NCBI GenBank assembly: GCA_017937845.1 | Contig: JAGBCV010000024.1 | Span: forward strand, 1-62,719 | Length of the DNA stretch: 62,719 nucleotides | Direction of reading: 5' to 3' | From: Clostridia bacterium | GTDB lineage: Bacteria > Bacillota > Clostridia > Oscillospirales > CAG-272 | In this document: positions 34,589-42,889 of the stretch, one piece after another | Layout: every line of letters starts with the position of its first letter | Position numbering within the stretch: position 1 is the stretch's first letter | Notes under the pieces: model-generated | Databases searched by the model: none | The model's input: the letters and a program-made list of their open reading frames with translations, nothing else | What the model was told of the DNA's origin: nothing | Program-made: the position numbers and the translations under genes

Positions 34589-35104
34589 ATCAGCAAGCAG
34601 GAACATATGATCAATGAGGAAATTACCGTACCCAAGGTCAGACTTGTGGGCGAGGAGGGCGAACAGCTCGGTATCGTTTCCATTGATGAAGCACAAAATC
34701 TTTCCATCGAAAAAGGACTCGATCTCGTCATGATCGCACCGAAGGCAGAACCGCCTGTGTGCCGTATCATGGACTACGGAAAATTCCGCTTTGAGCAGGA
34801 AAAACGCGAAAAAGAAGCCAAAAAGAAGCAGCAGGTCGTTGAAGTGAAAGAAATTCAGCTTTCTTGCAGCATCGGTGAACATGATTTTCAGACGAAACTC
34901 AATCATGCTTTCCGCTTTTTGAAGGATGGCAATAAGGTCAAGGTTTGCGTAAGATTCAAAGGTCGCGAAATGCGCCACACAGAGCTTGGTATGGATATTG
35001 TCATGCGCTTTGCTGAGGCCGCATCCGAATGCGCGCAGATCGATAAAAAACCCGTTCTCGAAGGACGCAATCTCACATTGTTTTTATCTCCCATTAAGCA
35101 GTAA
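34589..35104 (+). CDS. infC: Translation initiation factor IF-3
   Basis: A 171-residue IF-3 that prevents premature subunit joining and checks start codons. It has an N-terminal domain with INEEI and VRLVGEEGEQLG, the hallmark PPVCRIMDYGKFRFEQEK linker region, and a C-terminal domain. An ATC codon at 34589 lies 8 nt after GGAGG (34576-34580) and gives ISKQEHMINEE, aligning with ISKDFIINE of B. subtilis IF-3, which also uses a non-AUG start. The next in-frame ATG, at 34607, is too far. The unusual start is expected to allow IF-3 autoregulation. Confidence 0.92.
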   Translation: MSKQEHMINEEITVPKVRLVGEEGEQLGIVSIDEAQNLSIEKGLDLVMIAPKAEPPVCRIMDYGKFRFEQEKREKEAKKKQQVVEVKEIQLSCSIGEHDFQTKLNHAFRFLKDGNKVKVCVRFKGREMRHTELGMDIVMRFAEAASECAQIDKKPVLEGRNLTLFLSPIKQ

Positions 35105-35148
35105 GCTCTGCTCGGGAAAAGAAATATTTTGAAAGGAAGAATCCCAAA

Positions 35149-35346
35149 ATGGCAAAAATCAAGACACATAAGGCAACAGCCAAAAGATTTTCTATCACCA
35201 AAACCGGTAAGGTAAAAATGAACTCCTCTAACCGCCGTCACAAACTCGGCATCAAGACACCGAAGCGTAAGAGACAGCTTCGTCGCAATGCGTATCTCAG
35301 TGAATCCTTCACCGATACGATCAAGGCACTCATCCCCAACAAATAA
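35149..35346 (+). CDS. rpmI: 50S ribosomal protein L35
   Basis: A basic 65-residue protein with KIKTHKATAKRFSITKTGK at the N-terminus and RHKLGIKT, characteristic of L35. It lies between infC and rplT in the standard gene order, with GAAAGGAAG before the ATG. Confidence 0.95.
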   Translation: MAKIKTHKATAKRFSITKTGKVKMNSSNRRHKLGIKTPKRKRQLRRNAYLSESFTDTIKALIPNK

Positions 35347-35373
35347 TTCAAGGTTTACAGGAGGAATACAAAA

Positions 35374-35727
35374 ATGGCAAGAGTTAAGGGCGCTATGATG
35401 GCGCGTAAAAGAAGAAATAAAGTTCTCAAGCTCGCAAAAGGTTACTGGGGCGCAAAATCCAAGCACTTCAAGATGGCTAAGCAGGCCGTAATGAAGAGCG
35501 GCAACTATGCTTTCGCTGGTCGTAAGATGAAGAAGAGAGATTTCCGTTCTCTCTGGATCACCAGAATCTCTGCTCAGGCAAAGGTTAACGGCATCAACTA
35601 CTCCAGATTTATGTGCGGTCTCAAGAAAGCAGGCATCAACCTCAACCGTAAGATGCTCGCTGAACTCGCAGTAAACGACAAGGAAGCATTTGCAACTCTT
35701 TGCGAAACCGCAAAAGCAGCACTTTAA
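35374..35727 (+). CDS. rplT: 50S ribosomal protein L20
   Basis: A 117-residue L20: a long basic N-terminal helix ([20 protein letters not shown]) and [24 protein letters not shown]. It binds 23S rRNA early in assembly and is the probable regulator of the infC leader. AGGAGG precedes the ATG. Confidence 0.96.
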   Translation: MARVKGAMMARKRRNKVLKLAKGYWGAKSKHFKMAKQAVMKSGNYAFAGRKMKKRDFRSLWITRISAQAKVNGINYSRFMCGLKKAGINLNRKMLAELAVNDKEAFATLCETAKAAL

Positions 35728-35744
35728 TTTATAGAAACATATAC

Positions 35745-35775
35745 CAAAAACCAAAGCGTTTCGCTTTGGTTTTTG
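35745..35775 (+). terminator. Terminator of infC-rpmI-rplT
   Basis: AAAAACCAAAGCG / CGCTTTGGTTTTT hairpin ending in T residues, right after rplT. Confidence 0.9.
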
Positions 35776-35806
35776 CGTTCTTTCCCCCATTTCATCAATT
35801 TATATT

Positions 35807-35836
35807 TGTATAGGAGCGACCCTGTGTGGTCGCCCG
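35807..35836. repeat. GTAGGGGCG-type repeat
   Basis: TGTATAGGAGCGACC-CTGTGT-GGTCGCCCG, a GCGACC/GGTCGC hairpin typical of a common short intergenic repeat; relatives at 4910, 27734 and 57038. Confidence 0.5.
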
Positions 35837-35852
35837 CAAAAAAGGAGTCAAT

Positions 35853-36632
35853 ATGGAACTCATTACAAGCAAAAATAACAGCGCCGTCGTATCCGCGGCG
35901 AAGCTTTCCGACAAAAAATACAGAGAACGCACAGGCACGTTTGCTTTTGAGGGTATCAAATTATTTCGTGAAGCCAAGAAGGCAGGCGCGGATTTCAAAC
36001 AGATTTTTATCACGCAAGAAGCGTATGAAAAATACCGCTCGGATTTTGAAGGTATCGACGAAAAGCTCCTTGTTCTCGTCAGCGACGCGGTCTATGAAAA
36101 GCTTTCCTTTGAGAACGCACCGCAGGGTGTTTTCTGCGTTTGCGCGTATTATAAGCCGAAGACCGCAGGGGAAGCCTCTTTCGTTGTGCTCCTTGACGGC
36201 GTTGCTGACCCGGGAAACTTCGGCGCGGTGCTTCGCTCGGCAGATGCGTTTGGTGTAGACGTCATCTATGCGGGTGCGGGAAGCGCTGATCTGTATAATC
36301 CCAAAACGGTTCGCGCTTGTATGGGTTCGATCTTCCGCATGGACGTGCGCCGCGCAGACGATCTGGCAAATGACATCCTGCGCTTGCGTGAGGAAGGCTT
36401 CCGTATCTATGCAACGGCGCTTGATGCGCGCTCCGAGGATATCCGAAATGTCGATTTTACGGGAAAAGTGGGCTTTGTCATCGGAAACGAGGGACACGGC
36501 GTATCGAAAGCCGTGCTGGAAGCTTGTACGGGCAGTGTCATCATTCCCATGAGCGAGGGACCCGAATCGCTCAATGCGGCGGTCGCCTCGGGAGTCGTCA
36601 TGTGGGAAGCCGCCAGAGTGCGCTTGCAATAA
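35853..36632 (+). CDS. TrmH-family (SpoU) RNA 2'-O-methyltransferase
   Basis: A 259-residue SPOUT methyltransferase with an N-terminal substrate-binding domain (KYRERTGTFAFEGIKLF) and the knotted catalytic domain: motif 1 DPGNFGAVLRSADAFG, motif 2 GFVIGNEGHGVS, motif 3 IPMSEGPESLNAAVA with the Asn-rich SAM loop. An rRNA target is likely, position unknown. The ATG at 35853 follows AAAGGAG. It lies 10 bp before dprA. Confidence 0.9.
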   Translation: MELITSKNNSAVVSAAKLSDKKYRERTGTFAFEGIKLFREAKKAGADFKQIFITQEAYEKYRSDFEGIDEKLLVLVSDAVYEKLSFENAPQGVFCVCAYYKPKTAGEASFVVLLDGVADPGNFGAVLRSADAFGVDVIYAGAGSADLYNPKTVRACMGSIFRMDVRRADDLANDILRLREEGFRIYATALDARSEDIRNVDFTGKVGFVIGNEGHGVSKAVLEACTGSVIIPMSEGPESLNAAVASGVVMWEAARVRLQ

Positions 36633-36642
36633 GGAGTATCAC

Positions 36643-37899
36643 ATGAACCATTTGATTTATTGGATATGGCTTTCTCTGCGTTGCGGCGCGGGGAGCGAGC
36701 TTGGCTCGTATCTGCTCGCGCATTTTGAAACGCCGAAGGCAGTATTTGAAGCGGATGAGGACGCGCTTCTTTCCGTGGAGGGCATCGATCAAAATATTGC
36801 AACGGCGCTTCTTGACCGTGATCTGACCCATGCGGGGAAGATTCTCACGTATTGCGAACGCATGAACGTGGGCATTATGACACCGGAAAGCGAGATCTAT
36901 CCCGACCGCTTACGTGCCATTCATGCCAAACCGCTCGTTTTGTATTATCGCGGACGTGTACCCGATATCGATGATAACGTGCTGATCTCTTGCGTCGGCA
37001 CTCGAAAATGCAGTAAGCATGGCGCGGAAAATGCTTATCGGCTCGGCTATGACCTCGCGGAAGCGGGGGCGATCGTCGTTTCGGGTATGGCGCTTGGCAT
37101 CGACGCGGCGGCGCAAATGGGCGCTTTGAAGGCAGGCGGTCATACGATTGCCGTGTTTGGCTGTGGGATCGACCGCGCCTATCCGCCCGAAAACAAAGAA
37201 TTGATGGAAAAGATCGCGGAAAAGGGAACGGTGCTGACGGAATTTGCCCCGGGAACAGACCCGAACGGCAAAAATTTTCCAATTCGCAACCGCATCATTT
37301 CGGGACTTTCACAGGGGACGGTCGTTGTGGAAGCGGATATGAAAAGCGGTGCGCTGATTACCGCGCACGTTGCCGAAAGACAGGGACGCGATATTTTCGC
37401 ATATCCGGGAAACGCAAACGATGCGCTTGCCTCGGGTACGAATATGCTGATTCAGAACGGTGCGAAGCTCGTGACCTCAGCTTTGGATGTTTTGGATGAA
37501 TATGAGCTTCTATATCCGCATAGAATCTTTACAGAAAGACTGATCATGGCAGGCAGACGCGCCAAGGTGGATACGGCAGTTTCCGCGATGCGTGAGGTTT
37601 CTGCGCCCGAACGCTATACGCGCAAAAAAACTGCAAAGCCGAAGGATAAAGAGGAAGAGATCGTAGCTGCCGCGCCGAAAAAGCAGAAAAAAGAAATCGA
37701 TACCTCTGGTCTTTCCGAAACGGAGGCACTGATCATGTCCGTTTTGGGCGATTCCATGTCGGCAGAGGAGATCGCAAGGGCGATTTCCGAGAAAACGGGA
37801 AAGACGATCACGGTGGGTGAGCTTCTCAGCGTTTTGACGATGCTGGAGATTGGGGGATATATTGAGGCGCTTCCCGGGGGAAGCTTCAAGCCGATGTGA
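36643..37899 (+). CDS. dprA: DNA processing protein DprA
   Basis: A 418-residue protein that binds incoming ssDNA and loads RecA during transformation. It has an N-terminal SAM-like region, the Rossmann DprA domain with SCVGTRKCS, SGMALGIDAAAQ and the FPIRNRIISGLS / VVVEA signature, and a C-terminal winged-helix-like segment (about 355-415). The ATG at 36643 follows AAGGAG. Presence does not prove competence, since dprA is near universal. Confidence 0.94.
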   Translation: MNHLIYWIWLSLRCGAGSELGSYLLAHFETPKAVFEADEDALLSVEGIDQNIATALLDRDLTHAGKILTYCERMNVGIMTPESEIYPDRLRAIHAKPLVLYYRGRVPDIDDNVLISCVGTRKCSKHGAENAYRLGYDLAEAGAIVVSGMALGIDAAAQMGALKAGGHTIAVFGCGIDRAYPPENKELMEKIAEKGTVLTEFAPGTDPNGKNFPIRNRIISGLSQGTVVVEADMKSGALITAHVAERQGRDIFAYPGNANDALASGTNMLIQNGAKLVTSALDVLDEYELLYPHRIFTERLIMAGRRAKVDTAVSAMREVSAPERYTRKKTAKPKDKEEEIVAAAPKKQKKEIDTSGLSETEALIMSVLGDSMSAEEIARAISEKTGKTITVGELLSVLTMLEIGGYIEALPGGSFKPM

Positions 37900-37952
37900 G
37901 CCTTCCCCTTGAAGAGAAGGCGTCTTTTGCGAAGCAAAAGACGGATGCGGTG
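37900..37952 (+). repeat. GCCTTCCCC-family palindromic repeat, copy B (after dprA)
   Basis: GCCTTCCCC-TTGA-AGAGAAGGC, then GTCTTTTGC-GAA-GCAAAAGAC, then GGATGCGGTG. It begins right at the dprA stop. The first hairpin has decayed pairs; the tail has GCGG in place of GAGG. Confidence 0.8.
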
Positions 37953-38082
37953 TTGAAAATGTTCACGCAGAAAAGTACATATATGTTGTTTGTATAGAAG
38001 AAAATCATAAAAGTGTAAAAAATAAACAAAAACATATCCTTAAATTCGTTACCCATAACCCCCTTTCCACAAAAATTCACCC

Positions 38083-38112
38083 TTGACAAATCCCTTGGTT
38101 TGGATATATAAT
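38083..38112 (+). promoter_or_regulatory. Promoter of topA
   Basis: TTGACA (38083-38088), an 18-bp spacer and TATAAT (38107-38112), 53 bp before topA. Confidence 0.7.
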
Positions 38113-38164
38113 AAAATTCGCGTGAATAAAAACGAAGATTAGATTGAAGGAGTTCTGAAAGATT

Positions 38165-40441
38165 ATGCAGGAAAATAAGAAGCATAAAAATTTAGTTATA
38201 TTGGAATCCCCCGGTAAGGTTGCCACGGTCAACTCTTATCTTGGCAGTCATTACAAAGTTATTTCTTGCAAGGGTCATGTCAGAGATCTGCCGAAAAGCC
38301 GTCTTGGTGTCGACCCGGAGGACAATTTCAAGGCAAAATATATCAACATTCAAGGTAAAAGTGCGCTCATTGCGGAAATGAAAAAGGAAGCAAAGAACGC
38401 AGATAAAGTATATATCGCAACTGACCCTGACCGAGAGGGTGAAGCCATCGCGTGGCATCTTGCGACCGTACTCGGCATTGAACCCGAAAACGCATACCGC
38501 GTGGCGTTCAATGAGATCACCAAAAAGACCGTACAAAGCGGGATCGAGGAACCGCATCCCATCGATATGAACCTCGTCAACTCTCAGCAGGCGCGCCGAA
38601 TCCTCGACCGCATCGTGGGATATAAGATCAGCCCCTATCTTTGGAAAACGGTCAAGAGCGGACTTTCCGCGGGTCGCGTGCAATCCGTTGCGACGAGGAT
38701 CATCGTAGAACGCGATGCGGAGATCGAAAAATTCGTTCCCAAGGAATATTGGACGATCGAAGCCGTTTTGGGACTTTCCAAAAATCAAAAGGTCAAAGCC
38801 AAATTCCACGGTGACGAAAACGGAAAGATCGAGCTTGCAAACGGCGAGGATACCCAAAAGATCGTAGACGCTTGCAAGGAATCTGAATTTTCCGTCAAAA
38901 CGACCAAAAGCTCCAAGAAAAACAAAAGCCCCGAGCCTCCCTTTGAAACGTCGAGCCTGCAACAGGTAGCGTCTCGCCGTTTCGGCTTCCATTCCAAACG
39001 CACGATGAAGGTCGCGCAGGAGCTTTACGAGGGTGTTGACCTTGGCGCGGCAAACGGCGGCGTACACGGTCTTATCACCTATATGAGAACCGACTCTCTC
39101 CGTATTTCCGATGAAGCGGCAAACGCGGCGGAAGCCTATATCCGCGAAAAATACGGCGCGGAATATTATCCGAACAAGAGAAAGGTCTATAAATCCAAGG
39201 CGGCATCGCAGGACGCGCACGAAGCCATTCGTCCCGCAAGTATGTCGTTTGTTCCCGAAGAAATCCGTTCGTTCCTTTCCTCTGACCAGTACCGTTTGTA
39301 TAAGCTCATTTGGGATCGATTCGTCGCAAGCCAGATGAAAAATGCGGAATACGACGCGGTCGAGGTGGAATTTATCTCCGCGGGCTATATCTACAAGCTT
39401 AGCGAAAGCGTGCTTTCGTTCAAGGGTTATAAGGTCGCTTATGCCGACGATGAAGAAACGTTTGATAAGACCTCCAAGCTTCGCGGACTCAAGGAGGGTG
39501 ACGTTTTGCCCTTGCAGGATATCATTCCGACGCAGAACTTTACCGAACCGCCCGCGCATTACGATGAAGCTTCTCTTATCAAATTCATGAAAGAGAAGGG
39601 TGTCGGACGTCCGAGTACCTATGCGCCGACCATCACGACGATCCTCGAACGCGGTTATATCGAACGCGACAAAAAGCTTCTCAAGGCAACGCCCCTCGGC
39701 GTTGCGACCGTGGAGCTGATGAAGAAGAATTTCCCCGAGATCGTTGACTATAAGTTTACGGCGAACATGGAAAACGAGCTGGATGAGATCGCAAACGGCG
39801 AAAACACGCTGGAGCAGGTCCTCGGCGATTTCTACGGCGATTTTGTCAAAACGCTCGAAAAAGCACAGGAACGCATCGGTGAAAATAAGGTCGAGCTTCC
39901 CGTTGAGGAATCCGATATCATCTGTGAAAAATGCGGCAAGCGCATGATCATCAAGAGCGGACGCTTCGGCAAATTCGCGGCTTGTCCCGGTTATCCCGAA
40001 TGTAAAAATACAAAACCGCTCGACGCATCGGGAAAATCCAAAAAGGAAAAGGAAGAACCCGAAAAGACCGACCTCAAATGTGAGCTTTGCGGCGGCGATA
40101 TCGTCATCAGAAAGAGCCGTTACGGTAAATTCTATGCGTGCAGCAATTTCCCGAAATGCAAATTTACCAAGCCCATTCGTGAGGAGATCGGCGTTTCCTG
40201 CCCGAAATGCGGTGCGCCCGTCGTCAAGGGCTTCGGCAAGAACCGCGCAGTGTTCTTTAGCTGTTCCGAATATCCCAAATGCGATTTTTCCACGTGGGAT
40301 ATGCCCACAAACAAGACCTGCCCCACCTGCGGCGATCGTCTTGCCGTCAAAAAGGGCAAAAATATCCTTGTTTGCATGAATAAGGAATGTTCTTATAAAG
40401 AAAATCTTCCCGAAGAAAAGACAGAGGGAAAGGAATCGTAA
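38165..40441 (+). CDS. topA: DNA topoisomerase I
   Basis: A 758-residue type IA topoisomerase relaxing negative supercoils. It has a Toprim domain (LVILESPGK at the N-terminus, TDPDREGEAIAWH near residue 80), the catalytic Tyr in GLITYMRTDS (about residue 304), and a C-terminal region with four CxxC-type zinc fingers (from about residue 575). GAAGGAG lies 12 nt before the ATG. Its terminator is a GCCTTCCCC-type hairpin. Confidence 0.96.
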   Translation: MQENKKHKNLVILESPGKVATVNSYLGSHYKVISCKGHVRDLPKSRLGVDPEDNFKAKYINIQGKSALIAEMKKEAKNADKVYIATDPDREGEAIAWHLATVLGIEPENAYRVAFNEITKKTVQSGIEEPHPIDMNLVNSQQARRILDRIVGYKISPYLWKTVKSGLSAGRVQSVATRIIVERDAEIEKFVPKEYWTIEAVLGLSKNQKVKAKFHGDENGKIELANGEDTQKIVDACKESEFSVKTTKSSKKNKSPEPPFETSSLQQVASRRFGFHSKRTMKVAQELYEGVDLGAANGGVHGLITYMRTDSLRISDEAANAAEAYIREKYGAEYYPNKRKVYKSKAASQDAHEAIRPASMSFVPEEIRSFLSSDQYRLYKLIWDRFVASQMKNAEYDAVEVEFISAGYIYKLSESVLSFKGYKVAYADDEETFDKTSKLRGLKEGDVLPLQDIIPTQNFTEPPAHYDEASLIKFMKEKGVGRPSTYAPTITTILERGYIERDKKLLKATPLGVATVELMKKNFPEIVDYKFTANMENELDEIANGENTLEQVLGDFYGDFVKTLEKAQERIGENKVELPVEESDIICEKCGKRMIIKSGRFGKFAACPGYPECKNTKPLDASGKSKKEKEEPEKTDLKCELCGGDIVIRKSRYGKFYACSNFPKCKFTKPIREEIGVSCPKCGAPVVKGFGKNRAVFFSCSEYPKCDFSTWDMPTNKTCPTCGDRLAVKKGKNILVCMNKECSYKENLPEEKTEGKES

Positions 40442-40456
40442 ATATTGAATTTTTTG

Positions 40457-40486
40457 AGCCTTCCCCGACTGGGGAAGGCTTTTTTC
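40457..40486 (+). terminator. topA terminator made of a GCCTTCCCC hairpin
   Basis: AGCCTTCCCC-GACT-GGGGAAGGCT followed by TTTTT. The stem equals hairpin 1 of the repeat family seen at 17129, 37900 and 62080, without hairpin 2 or the GGATGAGG tail. Confidence 0.8.
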
Positions 40487-40495
40487 GTAACAAAC

Positions 40496-40524
40496 TTGCT
40501 TTTCACACAAAAATATGCTATCCT
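40496..40524 (+). promoter_or_regulatory. Promoter of the unknown 148-aa gene
   Basis: TTGCTT (40496-40501), a 17-bp spacer ending in ATGC, and TATCCT (40519-40524). Its sequence is closely repeated upstream of coaX at 41044-41072. Confidence 0.55.
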
Positions 40525-40564
40525 AATATAAATGAGTAAAAAATCACGAAAACGAGGTGGCATC

Positions 40565-41011
40565 ATGAACAAAAGAACCAAGAAAAAAATGGAACTCAAA
40601 GCATGGGCAAAATCCCACGAAGGCTATTTCCGTTTTCGAGAAGAGATCAAAAAATACCCTGCATGGTATTGGAAGCATGGCTTGCATGACGCCAAAATTC
40701 TTTCTGTGAGAGAATCAGGCGCATATTGGGAGCCGAGAAGAGGAAAAAACTTTCGGAATTATCTGGAGCTTCGTTTGGATGGCAGCGGTGCTTTGTTTGA
40801 GCAGAAGATCGAATGGTTGCGTTTTTACAATTACGAAATCAAATCGATGGATGTTCCCGTAGCGCAGCTTGCGGGGACATGGTGGCTCTATGATACGCTT
40901 CAAGCGTTGCCAAACGGAAATTATTTGCTGAATTTTGAAGTGGACCCCGAAAATGGGAAACATTGGAATTTCCTGATGGAATTTGAAACAGGGGATATCC
41001 AAAGAAAATAA
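40565..41011 (+). CDS. Hypothetical protein (148 aa), unrecognised
   Basis: I do not recognise this protein. It is soluble-looking, with a Lys-rich N-terminus (MNKRTKKKMELKAWAKSHE), several aromatic residues (YPAWYWKHGLHDAKI) and an acidic C-terminal half. It has no signal peptide, membrane helix or cysteine pair. The small, Trp/Tyr-rich beta-like pattern is reminiscent of immunity-type proteins, but no toxin gene is adjacent. The ATG at 40565 follows AGGTGG. It appears to be a single-gene unit with its own weak promoter. Confidence 0.65.
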   Translation: MNKRTKKKMELKAWAKSHEGYFRFREEIKKYPAWYWKHGLHDAKILSVRESGAYWEPRRGKNFRNYLELRLDGSGALFEQKIEWLRFYNYEIKSMDVPVAQLAGTWWLYDTLQALPNGNYLLNFEVDPENGKHWNFLMEFETGDIQRK

Positions 41012-41043
41012 TGTGGATGTTGGTTGCAATTTTTTTCATTCTC

Positions 41044-41072
41044 TTGCTTTTCTCCGAAAAATATGCTATTCT
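41044..41072 (+). promoter_or_regulatory. Promoter of coaX
   Basis: TTGCTT (41044-41049), a 17-bp spacer ending in ATGC, and TATTCT (41067-41072). Confidence 0.55.
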
Positions 41073-41115
41073 ATATAGGTAAGCGAAAAAATTCACGGCA
41101 AAGGGGTGTGAAACG

Positions 41116-41880
41116 ATGATTCTGACGCTCGATATCGGCAATACGAATATCATGCTTGGGGGATTTGAGCAGAATAGGCTCACGTTCGTTGCGCGTATTT
41201 CCACGGATATCAACCGAACCGAGGATGAATATGCGAGCAAGATTCTGGGCGTTCTTGCGCTTTACGGTGTCGAACGCACAAAGATCAAGGGCGCGATCCT
41301 TTCGTCCGTCGTTCCGCCGCTCAATGCCGTTCTCAAAAAAGCCGTTGCGTTCCTGTATGGCATCGAACCGCTTGTCGTCGGTCCGGGCATCAAAACGGGC
41401 ATCAATATCCATTGTGATATCCCCTCGTCCGTCGGCGCGGATATCATCTGCGCGTGCGTCGCGGTGCATACGCTTTACGGAAGTCCCGCTCTCGTCATCG
41501 ATATGGGAACGGCGACCAATATGATGGTTATGAATCGTCATGGCGCGTTTATCGGCGTTTCCATTGCCCCCGGGGTACAGATGGGATTGGACGCGCTTTC
41601 CGAAAAGACCGCACAGCTTCCCAAGGTTGGTCTTGAACCACCGCGTTCGATCATTGCGAAAAATACCGCCGATTGCATGAAATCGGGCGTGATCTTCGGT
41701 CATGCCTGCATGGTGGACGGCATGATCGAGCGTGTCCGCGAGGAAATGAAAGACGAGCTTCCCGTGTACGCGACGGGCGGTCTTGCTTCACTCGTGGTTC
41801 CGCATTGTAAGCATACCATCACCCTTGACGAGCATCTCGTTCTCAAAGGGCTTCATATTTTATATCAGAAAAACAGTTAA
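41116..41880 (+). CDS. coaX: Type III pantothenate kinase
   Basis: A 254-residue ASKHA-fold kinase making 4'-phosphopantothenate, the first step of CoA synthesis. It has DIGNTNIMLGGF (phosphate-1 motif) at the N-terminus, GPGIKTGI and DMGTATN. Type III enzymes are not feedback inhibited by CoA. An ECF S-component gene follows at 42138, consistent with pantothenate uptake feeding this kinase. Confidence 0.93.
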   Translation: MILTLDIGNTNIMLGGFEQNRLTFVARISTDINRTEDEYASKILGVLALYGVERTKIKGAILSSVVPPLNAVLKKAVAFLYGIEPLVVGPGIKTGINIHCDIPSSVGADIICACVAVHTLYGSPALVIDMGTATNMMVMNRHGAFIGVSIAPGVQMGLDALSEKTAQLPKVGLEPPRSIIAKNTADCMKSGVIFGHACMVDGMIERVREEMKDELPVYATGGLASLVVPHCKHTITLDEHLVLKGLHILYQKNS

Positions 41881-41915
41881 ACATCTTTGTCCGCGAGATC
41901 CGTTCGACTACGCAC

Positions 41916-42016
41916 CGCCTGTCATTCTGAGCGCAGGGCGTAGCCCGAAGTCGAAATTTTGCAGGGCAAAATCGCCGTAGGCGGAATCTTCGGCGGTGCT
42001 TGCTCAGGATGACACG
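41916..42016. repeat. TGTCATTCTGAGC / GCTCAGGATGACA repeat
   Basis: TGTCATTCTGAGCGCAGGGCGT at the left and GCTTGCTCAGGATGACACGC at the right form imperfect inverted ends of about 13 bp, around internal short hairpins. This is a widespread intergenic repeat type. A decayed relative is at about 786-825. The remaining 42017-42137 is the leader of the S-component gene, with a CCGC-GAAA-GCGG hairpin. Confidence 0.6.
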
Positions 42017-42137
42017 CGGAGAGGATATAGGACTTAAATATCTTTTGCTCTTGTATATTGCTCCTTCGGGAGATAATATAAATTTTATTACTGCGTTGTA
42101 CCGCGAAAGCGGACGACAGCTTAGGAGGATTTATCTT

Positions 42138-42752
42138 ATGAAATTCAAAAGCAAAAACAGAATGTCAACCGAGACCTTGGCGCTTGGGGCGATTCTCACC
42201 GCACTCGTCATCGTATTGCAATTCATTGCGGCGATGTTGGTTCGACTCGGACTTTTTTCCGTTTCCCTGGTGCTGATTCCGATCGTCATCGGCGTTGCGA
42301 CCTGTGGTATTGGAATGGGCGCATGGCTTGGATTTGTATTCGGCGTTGTGGTGCTTCTCAGCGGAGATGCCGCGGCGTTTTTGGCAGTCGATGTACTTGG
42401 CACCGTGGTAACGGTCTTGGTCAAGGGTATTGCCTGTGGACTTTGTGCGGGGCTTGTCTATAAGCTCTTGGAAAAGCTCAATCGCTACGTGGCGGTCTTT
42501 GCGGCGGCGATCATTTGTCCCGTCGTCAATACGGGCGTGTTCCTCATCGGCGGTGTCGTGTTCTTCCTCGATACGCTTACAGAATGGGGCAAATCTTTCG
42601 GTTATGACGATGTTGCAAGCTATATGTTCTTCGGACTTGTCGGCTTCAACTTCCTTTTCGAGCTTGGTGTCAATATCGTCCTTTCTCCCATCGTGGTCAG
42701 ACTTCTGAATATGAGAAAGACGAAATCCAATGCGAAACTCTTGAATAAATAA
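42138..42752 (+). CDS. ECF transporter S component, probably pantothenate (PanT-like)
   Basis: A 204-residue integral membrane substrate-binding subunit of an energy-coupling-factor transporter, with about six hydrophobic segments. The first (TLALGAILTALVIVLQFIA) carries the AxxxA-type pattern used to dock the T component. The ATPase and T subunits are not in this window. Substrate is inferred only from adjacency to coaX. The ATG at 42138 follows TAGGAGG. Confidence 0.75.
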   Translation: MKFKSKNRMSTETLALGAILTALVIVLQFIAAMLVRLGLFSVSLVLIPIVIGVATCGIGMGAWLGFVFGVVVLLSGDAAAFLAVDVLGTVVTVLVKGIACGLCAGLVYKLLEKLNRYVAVFAAAIICPVVNTGVFLIGGVVFFLDTLTEWGKSFGYDDVASYMFFGLVGFNFLFELGVNIVLSPIVVRLLNMRKTKSNAKLLNK

Positions 42753-42763
42753 TACATATCTGA

Positions 42764-42792
42764 AAAAGAACCGCTTCGGCGGTTCTTTTTTC
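42764..42792 (+). terminator. Terminator of coaX / S-component unit
   Basis: AAAGAACCGC-TTC-GGCGGTTCTTT (one wobble pair) with a T-run. Confidence 0.85.
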
Positions 42793-42802
42793 ACATGGGT
42801 CA

Positions 42803-42831
42803 TTGACTGCCCGTTCAAAATATAGTATAAT
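42803..42831 (+). promoter_or_regulatory. Promoter of the miaB-mutS-mutL region
   Basis: TTGACT (42803-42808), a 17-bp spacer and TATAAT (42826-42831), 59 bp before miaB. Confidence 0.7.
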
Positions 42832-42889
42832 AATATTGTTATAATTAAATTGGATACGTGTGCGCCATTGCACAGAAAAGAGAACAAAC

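Noticed and set aside
40565..41011. Toxin-immunity pair
   Set aside because: The 148-residue protein superficially resembles immunity proteins, but no toxin, secretion or polymorphic-toxin gene is adjacent.
42017..42137. Known vitamin riboswitch upstream of the ECF S component
   Set aside because: Short hairpins are present, but the conserved cores of THF, preQ1 or TPP aptamers could not be found.
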